Positions 29,819 through 39,936 of a stretch of DNA of 64,000 bases are shown here, piece after piece. How positions within the stretch are numbered: position 1 is the first letter of the stretch; every line of letters starts with the position of its first letter. The notes under the pieces were generated by a model that saw nothing but the letters and a program-made list of their open reading frames with translations, ran no database searches and was not told where the DNA came from. Origin of the DNA: Nannocystis pusilla (lineage in GTDB: Bacteria; Myxococcota_A; Polyangia; Nannocystales; Nannocystaceae); NCBI RefSeq assembly GCF_026626665.1, contig NZ_JAPNKE010000002.1:5495168-5559167 (forward strand). The letters run 5' to 3'. Position numbers and translations under genes: made by a program.

Positions 29819-30769
29819 TCAGGCGCTGAAGTCCAGCACCAGCCGACCGCGGACGCCGCCCGCCTCGAGCAAGCGATGCGCCTCCGCGGCCTCCGCGGCT
29901 GGCAGCACCCTCGCCACGCGCAGGGTCAGCTCACCCACTTCCGCTTGCTGGCGCAGGCGCTCGAGCTTCGCGGTGTCGGTCAGCGCCGAGCCGACGAACA
30001 CCGGGTGCGCCACGATGCCGCGCTCCGTCGGACCGCTCCATCCGCGCACTGTCACGATTCCTCCGCCGTCGGCGATCGCCGGCAAGATCTGCTCGTGGAG
30101 CATCGCCGCGTCGATGACCGCGTCGACCCCCTGCGGGGCGACCTCGCGGATCCGCCGCGCCAGCTCGTCGCCGCGTTCGAGGATGACATCGGCCCCGAGC
30201 CGCTCGACCAGCGCGTGGTCGGCCGGTGACGCGTCCGCGATCACCCGCAGACCGTCGGCCTTGGCCAGCTTGATCGCAAAGCCCCCGACCGCCCCCGCCG
30301 CGCCCGTGATAGCGACCGTCCGCCCGGGCTGCAGGCCGAGCGCGTCGAGCCCCAGGCGCACCGTCAGCGCGTTCATCAGCAGCGTCGACGCTGCCGGCAG
30401 GCCGCTGCCCTTCGGCACGTGGACCACCGAGGCCGCGGGCGCCACGACCTGCTCGGCGTACGCGCCCTTGTGCGGACCGAAGGGCGTGACGACCGCGATG
30501 ACCTCGTCGCCGACCTTCAGCCGGCCGTCGCCGCCCGGACCGACCGCATCGATCACCCCTGCCGCGTCCATCCCGGGGATGTACGGCGGCGGCGGCAGCT
30601 TCGGCACCAATCGCGCGATCTCCCCCGAGCGCAGCAACACGTCGGTCGGATTGACCGTGGCCGCGCGCACGCGGATCCGGACCTCCCCCGCTCCGGGCTG
30701 CGGCGCCGGCAACTCGACCACCTTCAGGACCTCGGGCCCACCGAACTCTTCGACGACGATCGCTCTCAT
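29819..30769 (-). CDS. Zinc-less quinone oxidoreductase / enoyl reductase of the MDR family
   Basis: An NAD(P)H-dependent medium-chain reductase of 316 residues: GroES-like fold first (MRAIVVEEFGGPEVLKVVELP, NPTDVLLRSGEIARLVPKL, YIPGMDAAGVIDAVG), then the Rossmann fold with ITGAAGAVGGFAIKLAK and later VDAVIDAAMLHEQILPAI. The catalytic-zinc ligands of alcohol dehydrogenases are absent, as in quinone oxidoreductases. It would reduce quinones or enones in the cytoplasm. The ATG at 30769 aligns with the family start; no clear ribosome site. Confidence 0.85.
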   Translation of the reverse strand: MRAIVVEEFGGPEVLKVVELPAPQPGAGEVRIRVRAATVNPTDVLLRSGEIARLVPKLPPPPYIPGMDAAGVIDAVGPGGDGRLKVGDEVIAVVTPFGPHKGAYAEQVVAPAASVVHVPKGSGLPAASTLLMNALTVRLGLDALGLQPGRTVAITGAAGAVGGFAIKLAKADGLRVIADASPADHALVERLGADVILERGDELARRIREVAPQGVDAVIDAAMLHEQILPAIADGGGIVTVRGWSGPTERGIVAHPVFVGSALTDTAKLERLRQQAEVGELTLRVARVLPAAEAAEAHRLLEAGGVRGRLVLDFSA

Positions 30770-31006
30770 GCGAGAGGTGATAATCCGCCGCTCCGGCTTC
30801 GACAAGGCTGCGCGGGCTCGGGCGACTCGCGCACGCGAGATCCTCACGCCTCGACTCGACGACGTCCGACCTCCGATCTCGCAGCGTGAGAATCACCGGC
30901 GGACTCGTCCATCGCGCGTCGCCCACGACAAGCTCCGGCGAGCGCGCGCGTCGTCGGTTCGCCCCCGCTCACCACGGCCACGAACCGCCACCGAGGTCGA
31001 AGTCAC

Positions 31007-31044
31007 GGCCATGTTCTTCAGGCCATGTCCTGAAAAACATGGCC
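31007..31044. terminator. Compound hairpin behind the ABC exporter operon
   Basis: ggccatgtt (31007-31015) pairs perfectly with aacatggcc (31036-31044). Inside it ttcagg (31017-31022) pairs with cctgaa (31029-31034) around ccatgt. It lies 24 bases behind the last permease stop. There is no T-run. It is one of the dispersed catgtcc-type palindromes. Confidence 0.5.
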
Positions 31045-31067
31045 TATACGCCAGCTTGCCTCGGCCA

Positions 31068-31862
31068 TCACAGCGCGTCGGAGCGCTCGAGCCACGCCCC
31101 TGCCGCGCGCGCCAGCACCACCGAGAGCGGCAGCGCGAGCAGTAGGCTCAGCGGTCCGAGCCAGCGCAGCGTCGCCTCGTGCCACAGGAGGCTCGGCATC
31201 ACCAGGTTGTGCAGGACCACCGGATGCCCGGCGAACGCGTCCGGCCGGTACAGCAGCACCGCCGTCGGCATCATCGTCCCGAACCACGCGCCGCAGGCCA
31301 CCAGCAGCCCGGTGAACGGGTCGCGGATCCGCACGAACGCGATCTGCAGCGCCGCCAGCAGCACCACCGCCAGCGCGGTCAGCAGCAGCCCGCCGCCGAG
31401 CGCTCCGAGCGGCGTCACGCTGGTCCCGACCTCGGCCTGCACCGCCAGGGCGATCGCCATCGCCGTCGAGCTCACCACGCCCACGGCGGCGGTCCACGCC
31501 AGCACCGGCAGCGCCCGCGCCGCCACGAAGTCGGCCGTGCGCACCGGCTTGGCGAGCAGCAGCTCGAGGCGGTGCTCCTCGCGGGCCAGCAGCACCACCC
31601 CGAGCGACCCGGTCAGCCCGACGAAGAAGGTCGGGAAGTACACGCCCATCAGGTCGTTGAGCGCCAGCACCCCGGCCATGTCCTCGAGCCGGAACCCCAC
31701 GCGCATGAACGCGAGCGCGCGCTCGGGGAACAGCGGCAACACCAGGTGATTGAACACCACGCAGAGGACGCCGACCGACATCATGACGAGCGGCCCGCGC
31801 CGCGGGACGAACCGCCATTCGCGGCGCAAGTGTTGCGAGAATTCGAGCGATGCAGTCGACAT
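31068..31862 (-). CDS. ABC transporter permease (ABC-2 type), second subunit
   Basis: A 264-residue integral membrane protein with about six helices (VMMSVGVLCVVFNHLVLPLF, GLTGSLGVVLLAREEHRLELLLAKPV, LLLTALAVVLLAALQIAFV, LSLLLALPLSVVLARAAGAW). LAREEHRLELLLAKP resembles the signature of ABC-2 permeases. Its start lies within a few bases of the stop of the first permease, so the two are translated together and probably pair with the ATPase. Substrate unknown. Confidence 0.8.
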   Translation of the reverse strand: MSTASLEFSQHLRREWRFVPRRGPLVMMSVGVLCVVFNHLVLPLFPERALAFMRVGFRLEDMAGVLALNDLMGVYFPTFFVGLTGSLGVVLLAREEHRLELLLAKPVRTADFVAARALPVLAWTAAVGVVSSTAMAIALAVQAEVGTSVTPLGALGGGLLLTALAVVLLAALQIAFVRIRDPFTGLLVACGAWFGTMMPTAVLLYRPDAFAGHPVVLHNLVMPSLLWHEATLRWLGPLSLLLALPLSVVLARAAGAWLERSDAL

Positions 31863-31864
31863 GA

Positions 31865-32632
31865 TCACACCTCCACCTTTCGCACCACCCGCGAGCCCAG
31901 CGCGATCGTCACCGCCGTGAGCCCCGCCAGCGCCAGCATCGGCGGCAGCAGCGTCGACGCGCCCAGGTGCGCCAGATCCCGCATCGACAGCGCGCCCAGG
32001 GTCAGCGGATTGACCAGCGTCATCTCGTACCACTCGGGCTGGTAGAACCCGACCAGCGCCAGACCGACCATCAGCCCGAGCAGCATCAATGCCACCAGCG
32101 CGCCCGCCCCGCGCCGGCCCACCGCCACGCTCACCGTCGCCGCGAACGCGGTGGCGAACAGCACCGCGAACGCGTGCAGGCTCATCGCCGCCAGGAACGT
32201 GCCCGGCCGGAAGCCCGCGACGCGCCCCGGGAACCACAGCGCCGCCAGCAATTGCGCCCCCACGTACAGCGTCAGCATGACCGCGCACGCCGAGACCGTG
32301 CGGACCACGAAATAGCGCGACAGCGTCAGCGGCTTGGCCGCCAGCACCGCCAGCACCCCGGTGTCGCGCTCGCGCAGCACCACCCCGCTGGCCAGGATCA
32401 CCGGCACGAACGTCGCCACCTTGTTCATGACCAGGTCGATCCACACGAACATGAACACCGCGAACGGGTCGGCGTCGGCGAACCACGCCGCGATCGCCTC
32501 GCGGACGTGGGGCGGCGGGTCGGCCAGCAGCAGCGGGATCACCAGCACCGCGTAGACCAGCATCGCCGCCGCGATCCACGTCTTGCGCTCGCGCAGCCCC
32601 GCCAGATAATCGAGCCACAGGAGCCGCGTCAT
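31865..32632 (-). CDS. ABC transporter permease (ABC-2 type), first subunit
   Basis: A 255-residue membrane protein: MTRLLWLDYLAGLRERKTWI opens in the cytoplasm, followed by about six helices (AAAMLVYAVLVIPLLLA, VATFVPVILASGVVL, ALVALMLLGLMVGLALVGF, LPPMLALAGLTAVTIALG). RERDTGVLAVLAAKPLTLSRYF is the ABC-2 permease motif also seen in the partner subunit. ATGA overlap with the ATPase stop shows translational coupling. Confidence 0.8.
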   Translation of the reverse strand: MTRLLWLDYLAGLRERKTWIAAAMLVYAVLVIPLLLADPPPHVREAIAAWFADADPFAVFMFVWIDLVMNKVATFVPVILASGVVLRERDTGVLAVLAAKPLTLSRYFVVRTVSACAVMLTLYVGAQLLAALWFPGRVAGFRPGTFLAAMSLHAFAVLFATAFAATVSVAVGRRGAGALVALMLLGLMVGLALVGFYQPEWYEMTLVNPLTLGALSMRDLAHLGASTLLPPMLALAGLTAVTIALGSRVVRKVEV

Positions 32633-33372
32633 GACGCCTGCCTCCGCACGAGGGTGAGGTACAGCTCGTCCATCGTCGCCGCCCCATGCTCGCGCCGCAG
32701 CGCCGCGATCTCGCCGCAGGCGATCAGCTTCGCGTGGTGCATCGCCGCCACCCGCCGGCACAGCGTCTCGACGTCCGACAGGATGTGCGACGAGAACACG
32801 ATCGTGACGCCCTGCTGCGCCAGCTCGCGGAGGTGCTCGAGCAGCTCGTGGCGGCCGAGCGGGTCGAGGCCCGCGGTCGGCTCGTCGAGGAGGAGCACCC
32901 GCGGCTCGTTGATGAGCGCCTGCGCCAGCCCGACCTTCTGCGTCATCCCGGTCGAGAAGCCGCGCAGCTTGCGGTCGGCCGCGTCCTCGAGGCCGAATCG
33001 GCGCAGCAGCGCGTCGCCGCGGGCCCGCGCCGTGGCCGGCGGAATGGCGAACATCGCCGCCACGTACTGCAAGAACTCGCGCGCCGTCATGTCCGGCGGC
33101 AGCGCGTACGATGCCGGCAGGTAGCCGGCCACGCGCCGCACCTCGAGCGTGGCGCGCACGATGTCGTGGCCGAGCACCGCGGCGCGGCCGCTTGTCGGCT
33201 GCGTCAACCCCAGCAGCATGCGCAGGGTCGTCGTCTTGCCCGCGCCGTTGTGGCCCATGAAGCCGAAGATCTCGCCCGGCTCGACGGCGAAGCTGACGTC
33301 GTCGACCGCCTGCACCGCGCCGAAGCGCTTCCCCAGCCCCTCGACGGTGATCGCACTGGCACTCGCACTCAT
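32629..33372 (-). CDS. ABC transporter ATP-binding protein
   Basis: A 247-residue ATPase energising the two permeases: Walker A GHNGAGKTT, signature FSTGMTQKVGLAQAL (a variant of LSGGQ), Walker B VLLLDEPTAGLD and the switch His in VFSSHILSD. It belongs to the ABC-2 exporter group (drug, lantibiotic or polysaccharide export). Its ATG overlaps the TetR stop (ATGA) and its own stop overlaps the next ATG, so the operon tetR-ATPase-permease-permease is tightly coupled. Confidence 0.9.
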   Translation of the reverse strand: MSASASAITVEGLGKRFGAVQAVDDVSFAVEPGEIFGFMGHNGAGKTTTLRMLLGLTQPTSGRAAVLGHDIVRATLEVRRVAGYLPASYALPPDMTAREFLQYVAAMFAIPPATARARGDALLRRFGLEDAADRKLRGFSTGMTQKVGLAQALINEPRVLLLDEPTAGLDPLGRHELLEHLRELAQQGVTIVFSSHILSDVETLCRRVAAMHHAKLIACGEIAALRREHGAATMDELYLTLVRRQAS

Positions 33373-34049
33373 GACTGCCTCCTCATCTGTTTGCGTGTGG
33401 TCTTCTTCTTCGCCGCGGGCGCCCGGCTCGCCGCCGGCTTCGGCGGCGCGGCCAGCCCCGCGAGGAACAGCTGCACCAGCCCCTCGAGCACGCGCTCCTG
33501 CGACACGCTCACCAGCCCGCTGGTCAGCGCGAGCTGCTGCGGCGCCGAGCGCAGCACGCCGAGCGCGAACGGCACGACGTCGCGGTCGACGTCGGGGCGG
33601 ATCTCGCCGCGCGCGATGCCCTCGTCGACCCAGCCCGCCAATTGCTCGATCTGCGCCCGCGCGGCCCGCCCGTCGTCCTCGTGCGAGCCGAGGCCGAGCG
33701 CCCGCAGCTCCGGGTCCTCGCGCATCAGCCGGCCGAACAGCGGCTCGCGCGCGTACTGGCGGTACGCGAACCGCAGCGTCTCGCCCAGCCGCTGCAGCGG
33801 CGACGCGATCGCCATCACCTCGGCGGCGAAGCTGCGGCGGATCGCCGCGAACGTCTCCTCGACCACCGCGCGCAGCAGCGTCTCCTTGTCGGCGAACTCG
33901 AGGTAGAGCGCTCCCTTGGCGCAGCGCGACTCCTCGGCGATCGCGTCGAGCGTGGTCCCCTTGAAGCCACGCTCGGTGAAGTGGCGCTTGGCCACGTCCA
34001 TGATCCTCCGCCGCCTCGTCGGGTCTCGCGCTGCCATGAAAAGCAGCAT
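33369..34049 (-). CDS. TetR-family transcriptional repressor of the ABC exporter
   Basis: The N-terminal helix-turn-helix is RRIMDVAKRHFTERGFKGTT ... IAEESRCAKGALYLEFADKETLL, typical TetR. The rest is a helical ligand-binding domain; the tail is basic (PAAKKKTTRKQMRRQS). Two starts are possible, 34049 and 34037, neither with a good ribosome site. It begins right beside a symmetric operator (34055-34084), so it most likely represses its own operon until an exported compound binds. Confidence 0.85.
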   Translation of the reverse strand: MLLFMAARDPTRRRRIMDVAKRHFTERGFKGTTLDAIAEESRCAKGALYLEFADKETLLRAVVEETFAAIRRSFAAEVMAIASPLQRLGETLRFAYRQYAREPLFGRLMREDPELRALGLGSHEDDGRAARAQIEQLAGWVDEGIARGEIRPDVDRDVVPFALGVLRSAPQQLALTSGLVSVSQERVLEGLVQLFLAGLAAPPKPAASRAPAAKKKTTRKQMRRQS

Positions 34050-34054
34050 GGCTT

Positions 34055-34084
34055 AAATGACTGCCACAGTCAAACCAGTCATTT
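34055..34084. promoter_or_regulatory. Operator for the TetR repressor
   Basis: tgactg-cca-cagtca (34058-34072) is a perfect 15-base palindrome, and aaatgactg (34055-34063) is also inversely repeated as cagtcattt (34076-34084). Three half-sites thus overlap directly upstream of the tetR start, as expected for autoregulation. The stretch is much richer in A/T than its surroundings. Confidence 0.6.
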
Positions 34085-34215
34085 TGAGGACGTCTCCATG
34101 GCTCGCGTTCGCGCTTTTTCTCCGCTCGCACGGAGCCGCCCCGATCGCGCGACGGCCCAGGATTCGCGGTCGCCCCCGCCGTTGCGCACCTCCGCGCGGG
34201 TGCTACGTCTCGCCC

Positions 34216-34686
34216 GTGAGCACGACCCGGATCTCCCGCCACATCAAGGCCCCGCGCGCCGCCGTCTACCGCGCGCTGCTCGACGCGAGCGCCGTCGAGA
34301 AGTGGCGCGTGCCGCCCGGCATGACCAGCAGCGTGCACACCTTCGAGCCGCGCGAGGGCGGGGCGTTCCGCGTCTCGCTCACCTACGTCGAGCCGACCGC
34401 GACCGGCAAGACGACCGCGCACACCGACACCTATCACGGCCGCTTCGTCGCGCTCGTGCCCGACGAGAGGATCGTCGAATCGCTCGAGTTCGAGACCGAC
34501 GATCCCGCCCTGCAGGGCGAGATGACGATCACCACCACCCTCGTCGACGCCGACGAAGGCGGCACCGACCTCCACGCGATCCACGAGGGCCTCCCGCCGG
34601 GCGTGCCGCCGACCGACAACGCGACCGGTTGGCGCCAATCGCTGGCCCGCCTCGCCGCCCTCGTCGAGTCGGGCGGCCCGACGTAG
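34216..34686 (+). CDS. SRPBCC/AHSA1-family protein
   Basis: 156 residues with the helix-grip START-like fold of AHSA1 proteins: RISRHIKAPRAAVYRALLDASAVEKWRVPPGM at the start, GGAFRVSLTYVE in the middle, and GWRQSLARLAALVE as the C-terminal helix. Such proteins bind hydrophobic ligands or assist stress responses; no ligand can be named. Start is the GTG at 34216; the longer frame upstream is basic and unlike the family. Cytoplasmic. Confidence 0.8.
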   Translation: MSTTRISRHIKAPRAAVYRALLDASAVEKWRVPPGMTSSVHTFEPREGGAFRVSLTYVEPTATGKTTAHTDTYHGRFVALVPDERIVESLEFETDDPALQGEMTITTTLVDADEGGTDLHAIHEGLPPGVPPTDNATGWRQSLARLAALVESGGPT

Positions 34687-34872
34687 CCCCGACCCGCCCG
34701 TGGTGCTCGCAATGCAGCCGATCGCCGACCCTGCGAGCGACGTGATAGGGCGGCGCGCGGGGTGCTCACAATCGGGGAAATGCGCGTCCCCCGGCGTCGC
34801 GGCCGCCGTCCGCTTCGCCCTCGACGAATCGACCGCGACGCGGGATCATCGGCTCGACCTGCGAGCGCCGCG

Positions 34873-36030
34873 ATGCACTCTCCTGCCCCCAGCCTCTACC
34901 GCCGCCCCTTGCCACCCCAGCTGGTCGCCTTCGCCTCGCCCGAGGGTCGGGCGCTGTTCGACGCGGCGCGGGCGGCCGGCGGCCTCGAGTCGTTCTTCCC
35001 GCTGATCGAGCAGTTCCACACCCAGGCCGATCCGGCCTTCTGCGGCCTCGGCACCCTCGTCGTCGCCCTCAACGCCCTCGGCGTCGATCCGGGCCGGCTG
35101 TGGAAGGGCCCGTGGCGGTGGTTCAGCGAGGAGCTGCTCGACTGCTGCAGCCCGCTCGAGCGCGTGCGCGCCCAGGGCATCACCCTCGACGAGTTCGCCT
35201 GCCTCGCCCGCTGCAACGGCGCCAGCGCCGACGTGCACCGGCCCGACGCCCGCGGCCTCGCGGACTTCCGCGCCGCCGTCGACGCCGCCGCGCGCTCCGT
35301 CGTCGAACCGGCGCTGATCGTCAGCTACGACCGCGGCTCGCTCGGCCAGACCGGCGCCGGCCACTTCTCGCCGATCGGCGGCTACGACCCGACCAGCGAT
35401 CACGTCCTCGTGCTCGACGTGGCCCGCTTCAAGTACCCGCCGCACTGGGTCGCCCTGCCCGCCCTCTACGCCGCCACCCAGCCGCCGGATCCGGCCACCG
35501 GGCGCCCGCGCGGATGGGTCGCCCTGCGCCGCCACAGCCGCCCGCCGAGCCTCCTGTTCACCGCCCGTTGCCTCGGCGACGGCGGCTTCGAGGCCCTCTC
35601 CGCCGCGCTCGACGCCCTCGCCGCCGCGCTCGCCCGGGCCCCGGCCGGCGACCTCGACGTCCTCCTGCGCGCGCTGCTCTCGGCCCTCGCCGGCCTGCCG
35701 CTGACCATCGAGCGGCGCCCGCTCGCCCTGTCCGAACAGACAGGTGCGGCCGAGGCCCTGCTCTCCGACCTGCGAGCGCTGCCGCTGCACGCCCGCGTCG
35801 CGGCCCTCGCCCCGCCGTGGCCGACCGACGCCGCCACGCTGCTGCTGCTCGCCCTGCCGGACGACCTGTGGTCCTCGCTGAGCCACGAGGCCCGCGCCGA
35901 GCTGCAGCCGCTGCTCGACCCCGAGCGGCTCCCGCCGACGGTCCGGATCGAGGTCGACCACGTGCGCCGCCAGCTCGCCGACCTGAGCGCGCTGACCCGC
36001 CAGGTCGCGTGCACCCGCTGCGCCGGGTGA
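34873..36030 (+). CDS. Phytochelatin synthase-like peptidase, long form
   Basis: A papain-fold gamma-glutamylcysteine dipeptidyl transpeptidase that would cleave glutathione or build phytochelatins. QADPAFCGLGTLVVALNALG carries the nucleophile Cys57, GAGHFSPIGGYD His164 and VLDVARFKYPPHW Asp182; this spacing is nearly that of Arabidopsis PCS1 (Cys56, His162, Asp180). The signature GRLWKGPWRWFSEELLDCC and FACLARCNGA are also present. At 385 residues it is far longer than the short bacterial type (about 240), because a C-terminal domain of about 180 residues follows; it has no Cys-pair clusters like those of plant enzymes, only a terminal CTRC. The start is the ATG at 34873. No signal peptide. 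A perfect hairpin follows 6 bases after the stop. Confidence 0.9.
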   Translation: MHSPAPSLYRRPLPPQLVAFASPEGRALFDAARAAGGLESFFPLIEQFHTQADPAFCGLGTLVVALNALGVDPGRLWKGPWRWFSEELLDCCSPLERVRAQGITLDEFACLARCNGASADVHRPDARGLADFRAAVDAAARSVVEPALIVSYDRGSLGQTGAGHFSPIGGYDPTSDHVLVLDVARFKYPPHWVALPALYAATQPPDPATGRPRGWVALRRHSRPPSLLFTARCLGDGGFEALSAALDALAAALARAPAGDLDVLLRALLSALAGLPLTIERRPLALSEQTGAAEALLSDLRALPLHARVAALAPPWPTDAATLLLLALPDDLWSSLSHEARAELQPLLDPERLPPTVRIEVDHVRRQLADLSALTRQVACTRCAG

Positions 36031-36036
36031 CGCCAT

Positions 36037-36058
36037 GGCATGTCCCTTCGGACATGCC
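36037..36058. terminator. Perfect 9-bp hairpin directly behind the phytochelatin synthase gene
   Basis: ggcatgtcc (36037-36045), loop cttc, ggacatgcc (36050-36058), six bases after the stop. It is the best-formed copy of the dispersed palindrome. No T-run, so it may end transcription in a Rho-assisted way or protect the 3' end. Confidence 0.6.
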
Positions 36059-36201
36059 CCTTCATTCATCCTCCGGCCGCCGCGCGAGCGCGAGGTCCCC
36101 GGCGTCGGCGGACCGCGGGCCGCCCGCGGCGCGCGGCCGGGGGCTCACCGGCTCTCGCCGGTCGGCGCGACAGCCTTCGCGCCCTGCGATATCCTGCCCG
36201 C

Positions 36202-38000
<1,799 letters not shown>

Positions 38001-38134
38001 CGCGCCGCCGCGCGACGCACACCGCCTGAGGGTCGGCCCGACACCCGCTGCATATGCGCGCCGGCTCACGCGCCTGCGCGGACCGTGACAAGCCGGGTCG
38101 CCCGCGGCACACTGCCGACCACGCGGACTCGAGC

Positions 38135-39345
38135 ATGCCCACCGTCCAGCAACTCGAGGCCGAGATCGCAGCGCTGCGAGCGACCAACGCAGCGCTGCAG
38201 CAGGCCCACGAGGAGCAGCGACGGCAGCTCTCCCGGACCGCCTCGCTCCTGCGCGCGCTCGCCGAGCACGCGCCGATGGTCCTGTACGCCAAGGACGTCG
38301 ACGGCCGCTTCACCCTCAGCAATCGCCTGCACGCGACGCTGCTCGGGCGCACCCCCGACCAGGTCGTCGGCAAGCTCGAGTCGGACCTGCTCGACGCCGA
38401 CGTGGCGGCGGAGATCCAGGCGGTGATGGACCGGGTCGTCAGCACCGGCACGCCGAGCGTCAGCGAGTTCGAGATCCCGATCGACGACCGCGAGCGCGTG
38501 TTCCTCGAGCACATCTTCCCGCTCGGCCCCGCCGACGGCGGCGGCAACAACATCGGCATCGGCGGCCTGGCGATCGACGTCACCGAACGCAAGCGCGCCG
38601 AGGACGCCGTGCGCGTGTTCGAGGCGCTCGTGCATCACTCGCCCGACGGCGTGCTCGTGCGCCCCAACACCCCGACCGCGCCGATGTTCTGCAACCCGCG
38701 CTGCGGCGGATCCTCGCCCTCCCGCCCGACGCCGCCGCCGAGGACGCGGCGGCCATGCTCCTCGACATCGTCCCCGGCACCACCGAGTTCATGCGCGTCG
38801 ACGGCGTGCGCGTCGACCTCGAGCTGACCATGTTCGCCATCCCCGGCGCGGCCGGCGGACGCGGCGCCAAGGCCACCCAGGTCCGCGACGTCACCCGCCT
38901 GCACACCGCGATCCGCGAGCGCGAGCGCCAGGACGAGATCATCCGCCGGCAGCAGGCCGAGCTCATCGCCGAGATGTCGGCCCAGGTGCTGCCGCTCGCC
39001 AACGGCGTCTTGATGCTGCCGCTGATCGGCACGCTCGACGAGGCGCGCTCGCTGCACGTGCGCGAGGCGGTGCTCGACGGCATCGTCCGGCACCAGGCCC
39101 GCGTCATCATCCTCGACCTCACCGGCCTGCGCGCCGTCGACACCACCCCCGCCTATCGCATCATCGAGCTGATCGAGGCGGTCAAGCTGATCGGCGCCCG
39201 CACCGTGCTCACCGGCATCCAGCCGGCGGCCGCGGTCGCCCTCACCGAGCACGGCATGCGGATCGACGACTCGCTCATCGTCCTGGGCACCTTGCAGGAC
39301 GCCGTCCAGGTCACGCTCGCCATGGCCCGCAAGCGCCGGCGCTGA
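38135..39345 (+). CDS. PAS-STAS signalling protein (RsbR-like, frameshifted)
   Basis: N-terminal coiled coil (VQQLEAEIAALRATNAALQQ), then a PAS sensor domain (LRALAEHAPMVLYAKDVDGRFTLSNR ... IAIDVTERKRAEDAV type), a second PAS-like segment (FEALVHHSPDGVLV) and a C-terminal STAS domain (VLPLANGVLMLPLIGTLDEAR ... VIILDLTGLRAVDTTPAYRIIE ... GARTVLTGIQPAAAVALTE). The order matches stressosome RsbR-type proteins in which STAS is phosphorylated by a switch kinase; DTTPA holds the Thr residues at the phosphosite position. One frame change near 38695. No switch kinase or phosphatase is adjacent. About 404 residues, cytoplasmic. Confidence 0.8.
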
Positions 39346-39376
39346 GCCGCCGCGGGCCAATGTCGGGACCTGAGGA

Positions 39377-39793
39377 TCAGCGGGCGCACCAGAACTCGTA
39401 CTCGACCAGCTGATGGTCGAACGCCAGCGCCTCGACCACGCGCAGCGTGCCGGCCGTCGGCTTGGTCGCCTCGGTCGCCAGGAACTCGGCGATGACCGCG
39501 AAGATGGCGTCGAACGAGCCGCGCGGGACCTCGCGCGTGAACGTGTATTCGATGCGCACGATGTCGGCGACGGCGAAGCCCGCCTCGGCGAGGAAGCCCG
39601 GGACCTGCTGCAGGATGTAGCGCGTCTGCGCCACCGCGTCGCCGGGGTGCTGGATCACGCCGAAGGCGTCGTGGGCGCCGATGCCCGACGCGAGGTACAG
39701 GTCGGAGACGTTCTTGAGGTTGATGCCCCAGCTGAACAGTCGGCTGAAATCGGGGCCCTTGGCGTACGGATACGCGGTCTTTTGCAGCGCCAT
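39377..39793 (-). CDS. RidA/YjgF-family protein
   Basis: 138 residues with the chorismate-mutase-like trimer fold of RidA: LFLASGIGAHD-like block (DLYLASGIGAHDAFG), DAVAQTRYILQQVPGFLAEAG and DIVRIEYTFTREVPRGSFDAIFAVIAEFL. The family deaminates reactive enamines, but the conserved catalytic Arg of true RidA in the C-terminal part cannot be assigned here (the C terminus ends ALAFDHQLVEYEFWCAR), so the activity may differ. gggag stands 8 bases before the ATG at 39793. Cytoplasmic. Confidence 0.7.
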   Translation of the reverse strand: MALQKTAYPYAKGPDFSRLFSWGINLKNVSDLYLASGIGAHDAFGVIQHPGDAVAQTRYILQQVPGFLAEAGFAVADIVRIEYTFTREVPRGSFDAIFAVIAEFLATEATKPTAGTLRVVEALAFDHQLVEYEFWCAR

Positions 39794-39863
39794 GACGACA
39801 GCTCCCGTCATAGCAAGAATGGCCGCGCGCCACATGGTCCACATCGGCGCCCGCGCGCAATCA

Positions 39864-39895
39864 TCGGTGCCGACATCGACGCACGTCGGCACCGA
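39864..39895. terminator. 11-bp perfect hairpin between lipoprotein and ridA
   Basis: tcggtgccgac (39864-39874) and gtcggcaccga (39885-39895) around a 10-base loop. It is 40 bases behind the lipoprotein stop (39937, minus strand) and in front of ridA. Next to it the word gacagctgtccgc is directly repeated at 39897 and 39919. Confidence 0.5.
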
Positions 39896-39936
39896 CGACA
39901 GCTGTCCGCACAATCAAAGACAGCTGTCCGCGACGG

